A stretch of 64,000 nt of DNA from positions 72,598,200 through 72,662,199 of the forward strand of contig NC_045441.1 in NCBI RefSeq assembly GCF_002776525.5, read 5' to 3'. Made by a program: the position numbers and the translations under genes. Each line of letters begins with the position of its first letter. Positions within the stretch are counted from its first letter, which is position 1. Under the pieces are notes generated by a model. It worked only from the letters and a program-made list of their open reading frames with translations. It did not search any database and had not been told where the DNA came from. Shown in pieces: positions 58,061-64,000 of this stretch. This stretch comes from Piliocolobus tephrosceles. Its lineage: Eukaryota > Chordata > Mammalia > Primates > Cercopithecidae.

Positions 58061-58639
58061 TTAGCACAAAGTACTGGCAAAGTGTGCTAATGAATCCTAT
58101 CTCTTTTCAGTCATTGTAAGGAGTCATTTAAAAGAAAAAAAAAGTAAAGAAAATTCAAGTGCTTGGAAAGGAGTCCCTCGTGGCAGTGAAAAAGTAATGG
58201 AATCCCAAGTAGGTAGCAAGTTACCCTCAGCAGAAAGTTAGATCTGGAATAAGGAAAGTATTTGATGTTGCCAAAAAAAAAGTAAACTGCATGACAATGA
58301 GTATATCCTACTGACACATCAGAATTATAGTCCATGAGGTTCAACAAAGTTGCCGTTTGCAATAGACTAAAAACCAAAGATACATGATTTATTATGTATA
58401 TCCAAACATGCTTCATCACACTCAATATGAGGTCAATACCAGCACTTTCCTTGTTAAAATGTTCTCCTTTTTTTCAGAATTGACTTTCCTCCTCAAGTTA
58501 AATACATCCTTTGTTTGTCAGTGAATCTACATGCTTAAAGAGAAAGAGGTCCCTTAGCAGAAATGCAAAAAGAATGGATCTTTCCAACAGATGAGAAACA
58601 ATAGCACCTTGTATTTCCTATAGTTCTAAACGAACAAAC
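58061..58639. other. No recognised feature
   Basis: AT-rich sequence with nothing recognised. The 104-codon reverse frame at 58111-58425 has no known motif. Confidence 0.5.
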
Positions 58640-58815
58640 AAAAAAGCAGTTCCCATATATCACAGATTAGATAACTGATTCACAGATAAAAAGAAGATTA
58701 TATAACTAATTGAAGGTCATAGAGAAAATCAGCCATCTCAAGATCAGAGCCCAGTCCTCTGACTCATTGTTTAAAACTTCCTATTATGCCATTTATCTAA
58801 CGGAAGGCTGTGGGG
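58640..58815 (-). repeat. MIR SINE, reverse orientation
   Basis: 'tgattcacagataaaaagaa', 'attgaaggtcatagagaaaa' and 'cagagcccagtcctctgact' run in reverse MIR order. Confidence 0.75.
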
Positions 58816-59636
58816 TTAATCTACAATTACACTTTGCCAAAATCCTTTCCAAAAATCTTTAGTTTGACATTGATCTAGGATAACAGATGATGCCTGAATC
58901 ATAAGGAGGATTTCAGACTCTTTATCTCTTTGTGTAATAACAAAGATCTGAAAGCTTTGTTAAGAAAACTGGTGATGAGCCAGTTTCTGCACAAGTCTCT
59001 GGTAAATGTTCTGAGAAATAGGGACCCATAGAGTTAAAAGGAGCTGGTAGATTTCTAATGGAACACTATCCTCTTCAGAAGACCTCTAATTGTATATTTT
59101 ATAGTCTACTTGAGACTGTTCCACAGCATTTCTTTTAGTCACTGAGAGCTTTGGCAGGGGTTAATTGACCAGGAAAAGCATTCATCATTCCAGGTTTGTC
59201 ATTTAAGCAGAATGGTATCATCTGCACAATTCCTTTCTGCATATTTGGACCTAATAGGATGTAGAAAAATTTATAATGGAGTAGAGAAATGTTCAGAATT
59301 TGAGTTGATCTTCCCCCTAACTTCCTACCAGAAATTGCTAAGGCATAGCAACATAATATAACATCTCCTCAGCTCTTTAAAATTATCTTTGAAATTGGAA
59401 AAAAATAAAGTATTATTTTACTATTCAGTCAAATTACATTTTGCTTATGTCCGAATGCTATATGGATATAACTATTGACCATTCCAATAATTTCATTGTA
59501 TATCAGTGAGGTTGCCAAAAAGAGAATAAGATAATTCCATTTCTACATAGGGACTCTATAGTCAAAGCAATTGTGACACATGGGAAGCTGAAAATGATAC
59601 TACAATACGCATTGGGACAGTCTTCTCTAAATACGT
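58816..59636. other. No recognised feature
   Basis: No repeat, exon or RNA gene recognised. Confidence 0.5.
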
Positions 59637-59890
59637 ATTTTTTTATTATGTTCTAGGGTACATGTGCACAATGTGCAGGTTTGTTACATATGTATACATG
59701 TGCCATGTTGGTGTGCTGCACCCATTAACTCGTCATTTACATTAGGTACATCTCCTAATGCTATCCCTCCTTCCTCCCCACCCACTCCAACCCCACAATA
59801 GGCCCCAGTGTGTGATGTTCCCCTTCCTGTGTCCAAGTGATCTCCTTGTTCAATTCCCACCTATGAGTGAGAACATGCGGTGTTTGGTTT
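59637..59890 (-). mobile_element. Short 5'-truncated L1PA 3' end, reverse orientation
   Basis: Read in reverse it is the last 250 bp of an L1PA: 'tagggtacatgtgcacaatg' at the left, through the 3' UTR, to 'gagaacatgcggtgtttggt' at the right. The tail is a short T run at 59638-59644. A few bases of the L1 end (the actttaag step) are missing. No clear target-site duplication. Confidence 0.9.
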
Positions 59891-59964
59891 AAAACAGGTG
59901 AAGGGCCAGTGGAATGTGAGTGCTTTAAGAAATGTTGGACATCACTTAGCCTACCCCACTTTTT

Positions 59965-60080
59965 TAGGGAAATTGACAACTGAAGCCTGGGAAAGGCAGT
60001 TATAGAGTTAAGAGTCATGACTTGAATCCAGGTCTTCCTATCCCCAAACTGCACTGAGGAGCCCTCTTCTACTCAGCTTC
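59965..60080 (-). repeat. Probable MIR fragment, reverse orientation
   Basis: 'gacaactgaagcctgggaaa' and 'cttgaatccaggtcttccta' resemble the reverse MIR core and tRNA end. Confidence 0.5.
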
Positions 60081-60879
60081 CCCACTTCCTCGTGCTGACT
60101 TTTCCTTCCACAATGAATCATTGCAACAGCCTCCCCCAAACCTTTAGTCTGAGCTTAAAATAACCTCTCAACTCCTAATCCCAAATGCCTTTCATTCACT
60201 CTGCAATTGTCTTTACTGTTCTCTTTATCTTTACTTTAATGACCCTCACTCTTTTGTACAATTCCATTCATTCATTCATTCAAAAAGATGTATAGTATGT
60301 TCACCATGGGCTGTGTGCTCCCTCCACTTCTCCACATGACACTATCTTTTCCCTTCTGGTTTGGCATGATCTGTCTGCTTTGCTCTCCTCACTTTTTCTT
60401 TCCACCACCTAAATATGGGCATTTCTTAGGGTTTTTCTCAGTTTTCCTTTTGCACACTACTTTACTCATAACTTTCATCCAATTTTATGATTTCGACTGC
60501 CGTCTGCTGTGACTGACTATGGAATTGGCATCTCTAGCTCTGATCTTCTCAGTCTGGACAACCTTCCTCCAACCAGGTTCAATTGGAAAGCTCATATTTG
60601 CTGGAAACTAAACCCTTCTGAAAACGAGTACATTCTCTCCCTCAAACCTACTTTCTCTAAAGATATTACTGCCCTTATTCAAAACGTGACCACAGCCAAT
60701 CAGCAAGGACTTAATGCCAAAACTCATGCTTAAGAGGCTCCTCTGATGCTTTGGGTTAAACAACTCACCCTCTGCTACCAATTAACTCTGCACATCTGCT
60801 CCTTGTTTTCACTCATACTGCTTCTCCTTTAGGCTCCAAGCCCTGACCTATTTCTCCCTCTTCCCTCTAGCTCAATTAT
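60081..60879. other. No recognised gene; possible old LINE remnants
   Basis: Pyrimidine-rich sequence. Parts (60100-60230) loosely resemble L2. A 74-codon forward frame at 60509-60733 is unassigned. Confidence 0.4.
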
Positions 60880-61560
60880 TATTATAAAAATCTTGAACAC
60901 ACCAAAAAATTAGAAGAATAGCATGGTGCTCATCTGTACATCCATAAACTAGATTCAAAAATTTTTAACATTATGCCACATATACTTCTTCTAGATCTAT
61001 ATCTGAATCTAGCTATATATACAGAGATAGGGATGGGGTGACTATGAGTATGGGTCTGAGTATGAATGTAGATATAAATACATACAAAGCCATAGAAAAA
61101 GTTTACATGTAAATATAGATACAGATAGAATACAGAAAAAAATACACATATTCATATACATATATTTTGCAGAAAAAAATTGACAATAAAAGGCACATGA
61201 GACTTCTCAGCATATATCTCTTAAAAATAAGAACTTTTTCTTACTATACCACAAAATCATTATCACAACTAAAAATTGACAGCAATTCATTAATATTACC
61301 TAAAATCCAGTCTATATTCAAATATCTCCACCGGTCCCCCAGCTTTTGGTTTTTGTTAATTATGATTCAATCACAGTTTACAAGTTGTGGTTGTAGTTAA
61401 TTATTCTGTTTCTTTTATCTTTTTTATTTCTCTCTCTAGTATTTAGTTTTTATGACAGTCTACTTTGTCTTACAGAATGTCAAATAAATTAAATTTCTCT
61501 GATTGTTTACTTGAAATGCGTTTATCTATTTATTCTTCCTCCTTTAACTTGTGGGGACCT
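60880..61560 (+). repeat. Probable old L1M 3' UTR (L1MC-like)
   Basis: 'agcatatatctcttaaaaat', 'gtctatattcaaatatctcc' and 'ttgtcttacagaatgtcaaa' run in the order of the long L1MC/L1ME 3' UTR. TA/GA-rich simple sequence at 60990-61160. Diverged, with approximate edges. Confidence 0.5.
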
Positions 61561-61739
61561 GACCTGTTCCAATCACTTTGTGGTTTGTGTTATTTATTTC
61601 ATCTGATTTCCCCAATATTTTCTATAACAAATTAACCTTTGACTCTACTCTCCTCCTGTTTTAATTCTTCTCCCAGAGTCTTCTCTGTCTCCACTCCTCC
61701 ACACCTGTAGCCCCTCACTGCCATCCCTCCTACATTATT

Positions 61740-62245
61740 AAATCTAGGCCTCTTAGTTTTCCTTTAAGACTTCCGCAAGCTGACCCTGACCCACTTCTGT
61801 GATTTTTATCCTGTATTTAAATAATGGTTCTGGACAAACTGCACCCTGGAGCACACCACATACTTCCTTAACACTCTGCTTTTGCTCTTTCTGATATCTC
61901 CAAGTCTTCCCTTCAAGGAGTAGTTCAAATATTTCCTTCATGAGTAACAATAAATCTCATGTTAACATTTCTCAAGACCACTCCAGCAGCTACAAATATT
62001 TTCTTCCTCTGCACTCATAGTCCTTAATATTCGTATCATATATCACTTAGTTAATGTCCCACCTCAAAATATTCATTTAATCTTTTCTCAGAGATTACTC
62101 ACACTTGTACTGCATAGCTTTTCGCCTTGTCCTCAACTCTATTTTCTATTCCATTAGTGTACGGTTTGCACAAAGTTCTTTGTACATTAGCATATACTTT
62201 TACCTAATGAATTGGTATTCAATAAATATTTTTTATTCTGACTTC
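61740..62245 (+). repeat. L2 LINE 3' region
   Basis: 'cacacttgtactgcatagct' and 'gaattggtattcaataaata' near the end, with 'cttcaaggagtagttcaaat' in the body, fit forward L2 order. Ancient. Confidence 0.55.
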
Positions 62246-62482
62246 TTGACAAATCATAGAACAAATAACCAGACAAATGGAAAATTCAAACTTTGAGTTT
62301 AAACGAAACTTAACTTTGTCAAATTATCACTTGTTTCAATAATTACTTAGACTTTCCACACTCACTAGTAATAAGCACAAATGCCAAGTCTCGTTTGTAC
62401 TCTATGGCCACTTAAGGTCTAATGTAACTCCAATACATATAAAATGCCAAGTTTCATATGTACTTTTTGGCCACTTATAGAC

Positions 62483-62725
62483 TAAGGTAGTGGGGAAAGA
62501 ACTAGACTTATAATTGAAGGACCTGAATTAAGTCACAGCTCTGCTCACACTAACTATACGCCCTTATATAAGCTACTTAAATACTTTTGATTTCAGTCTT
62601 ATTGTCTATACAAAGGGAATAATGACACCCACATTCACAATCTGTTGGGGAAAAATGAAATAATAATGATGCAAATACTTTAACTCAACCCGTAGAAGTT
62701 GTGACATTCTTAATAATTATTACTT
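62483..62725 (+). repeat. MIR SINE
   Basis: 'ttaagtcacagctctgctca', 'tgatttcagtcttattgtct' and 'acaaagggaataatgacacc' follow MIR order. Confidence 0.8.
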
Positions 62726-62999
62726 CAATCTAATTTATGAGATTTCACTCCCTTGCTTTATGTGTAAATAACAATGAATTTCATGGTAAAACAGAGGCTT
62801 TTTAAATGCCTGAAATCTGGTAATTCTAAGAATTTGTTAGTAGTAACTCTGAATATTAAACTTGCCAAAAATACAAATACTCACTGAAATGTGCAGAGGA
62901 CTATTATAAACTTACATGACATGTGCAAAGTGACTGCTCTGTTCATCTTAGATAGATGGAATTTCATGACCAGAGCAACTGCAAGGTCTTCAAAGGCAG

Positions 63000-63486
63000 A
63001 CTGTCCTTGGTTCATTCTGCCTCATACACTTACAGGGTTGGTTGGTACAACACCACCTACCTGAAAGTTATTATTACTAAGTGAGATAACCCATGTGAAG
63101 ATTTTTTTTGTTTTTTTTGTTTGTTTGTTTGTTTGTTTGTTTGTTTTGTGGAGAGAGTCTTGCTCTGTCACCCAGGCTGGAGTGCAGTGGCGCCATCTCG
63201 GCTCACTGCAAGCTCCGCCTCCCAGGTTCACACCATTCTCCTGCCTCAGCCTCCTGAGTAGCTGGGACTACAGGTGCCCGCCACCACACCTGGCTAATTT
63301 TTTGTATTTTTTAGTAGAGATGGGGTTTCACTGTGTTAGCCAGGATGTTCTCAATCTCCTGACCTCATGATCTACGCGCCTTGGCCTCCCAAAGTGCTGG
63401 GATTACAGGTGTGAACCACAGCGCCGGGCCCTGCGTGAAGTTTTAACCTAATGTCATATATGTAGTAAGTGCTCAATAAAGAGTTG
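63000..63486 (+). repeat. MIR SINE split by an Alu
   Basis: The left part (63000-63101, 'ctaagtgagataacccatgt') and right part (63441-63486, 'tagtaagtgctcaataaaga') form one MIR 3' half once the Alu at 63102-63430 is removed. Confidence 0.65.
63102..63430 (-). mobile_element. AluY-like SINE, reverse orientation, (TTTG)n tail
   Basis: Dimeric Alu from its T/TTTG-rich tail (63102-63147) to 'accacagcgccgggcc'. Similar flanks (catgtgaag at 63092-63100 and tgcgtgaag at 63432-63440) look like a target-site duplication. Sits inside a MIR. Confidence 0.95.
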
Positions 63487-63762
63487 AATCCCAGCACTTT
63501 GGGAGGCCAAGGCCGGTGGATCACCTGAGGTCAGGAGTTTGAGACTAGCCTCGCCAACGTGTTGAAACACTGTCTCTACTAAAATTCAAAAATTAGCCGG
63601 GCATGGTGGCAGGCGCCTGTAATCCCTGCTACTCAGGAGGCTGAGGCAAGAGAATTGCTTGAACCTGGGAGGTGGAGGTTGCAGTGAGCCAGATCGTGCC
63701 GTCACACTCCAGTCTGGGCGACAAGAGTGAAACTCCATCTCAAAAAAAAAAAAAAAAAAAAA
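63487..63762 (+). mobile_element. 5'-truncated Alu (AluS-like)
   Basis: Starts at Alu base about 23 ('aatcccagcactttgggagg') and ends in an A-tail of about 24. Target-site duplication aaagagttg at 63478-63486 and aaagagtg at 63763-63770, one base shorter. Points toward the preceding Alu's 5' end, 56 bp away. Confidence 0.94.
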
Positions 63763-63770
63763 AAAGAGTG

Positions 63771-64000
63771 GCTAGCATGTTATCATTTCTCAGTACAAAT
63801 CTTAAGCAAAGAGCTTTGTCCCAAAGTTCTTCTCAAAAGTAAGAGATGGAAATTTCCAAGCTATTTTGTTCCTCACCCTACTCCTCTACTGCAACCCATC
63901 CTGTTGAGTCACTGCCTTCCTCAAACACCATTCTTTCCTATCTGAGTCCTTGTCTGTGCTATGCTGCAGCACCTGGACAGACTTCTTCCTGGTCACCTGC
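63771..64000. other. No recognised feature to the window end
   Basis: Moderate-GC, pyrimidine-rich sequence with nothing recognised. Confidence 0.5.

Noticed and set aside
60509..60733. 74-codon forward frame as a small gene
   Set aside because: No recognised motif; the region may be an old LINE remnant, and the length is compatible with chance.

Overview
This window is repeat-rich, AT-rich primate nuclear DNA. Nothing in it looks like a host exon, a tRNA, rRNA or snRNA gene, a CpG island or a CRISPR array. At least eleven Alu elements, L1PA- and L1MA-type LINE-1s, THE1-type LTRs and old MIR and L2 fragments mark it as catarrhine. Several AluY copies (13721-14017, 36404-36709) carry changes I associate with Old World monkey AluY, such as 'gagatccggccactgc' near the 3' end, so a macaque- or baboon-like genome is likely. 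Two N runs (2476-2575 and 7221-7230) are assembly gaps inside simple sequence. The window is best read as intergenic or deep intronic DNA.

Layout. 1-10.7 kb: old MIR and L2 fragments, two Alus, a poly-C tract with a 100-N gap and a (TG)n tract. 10.7-16.4 kb: an old L1 (L1MA/L1MB-like) with a minisatellite-like 5' region, decayed ORF1 and decayed ORF2, hit by a young AluY. 16.4-21.2 kb: mostly unrecognised AT-rich DNA with MIR and L2 scraps. 21.3-27.45 kb: a nearly full-length, fairly young L1 with a 5' UTR promoter, an intact 338-residue ORF1 and an ORF2 broken by three small deletions. 27.5-33.4 kb: MIR, L2, a microsatellite, an Alu-like monomer and a pair of unrecognised 260-bp direct repeats. 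33.4-45 kb: a pile of old L1M and HAL1-like fragments invaded by an L1MA-like 3' end, a GC-rich candidate retrocopy, several Alus, a 5'-truncated L1PA and a THE1 LTR. 45-64 kb: mostly unrecognised DNA with MIR, L2, Alu, a second THE1 LTR, a 5'-inverted L1, a fold-back Alu palindrome and a terminal pair of opposed Alus.

How the parts relate. The only open reading frames that look evolutionarily real are LINE-1 frames: ORF1p (RNA-binding chaperone) and pieces of ORF2p (endonuclease and reverse transcriptase). L1 machinery acting in trans explains the Alus, the candidate retrocopy and many target-site duplications seen here. I found no undescribed gene system. The most unusual object is the Alu fold-back at 57552-57724, two 72-bp perfect inverted arms sharing private variants and flanked by an 8-bp direct repeat. 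The sequence upstream of the full-length L1, the candidate retrocopy at 35824-36820 and the hairpin cluster at 54367-54452 also deserve checking. All repeat names come from pattern recognition, not a database search, and the edges of old elements are approximate.
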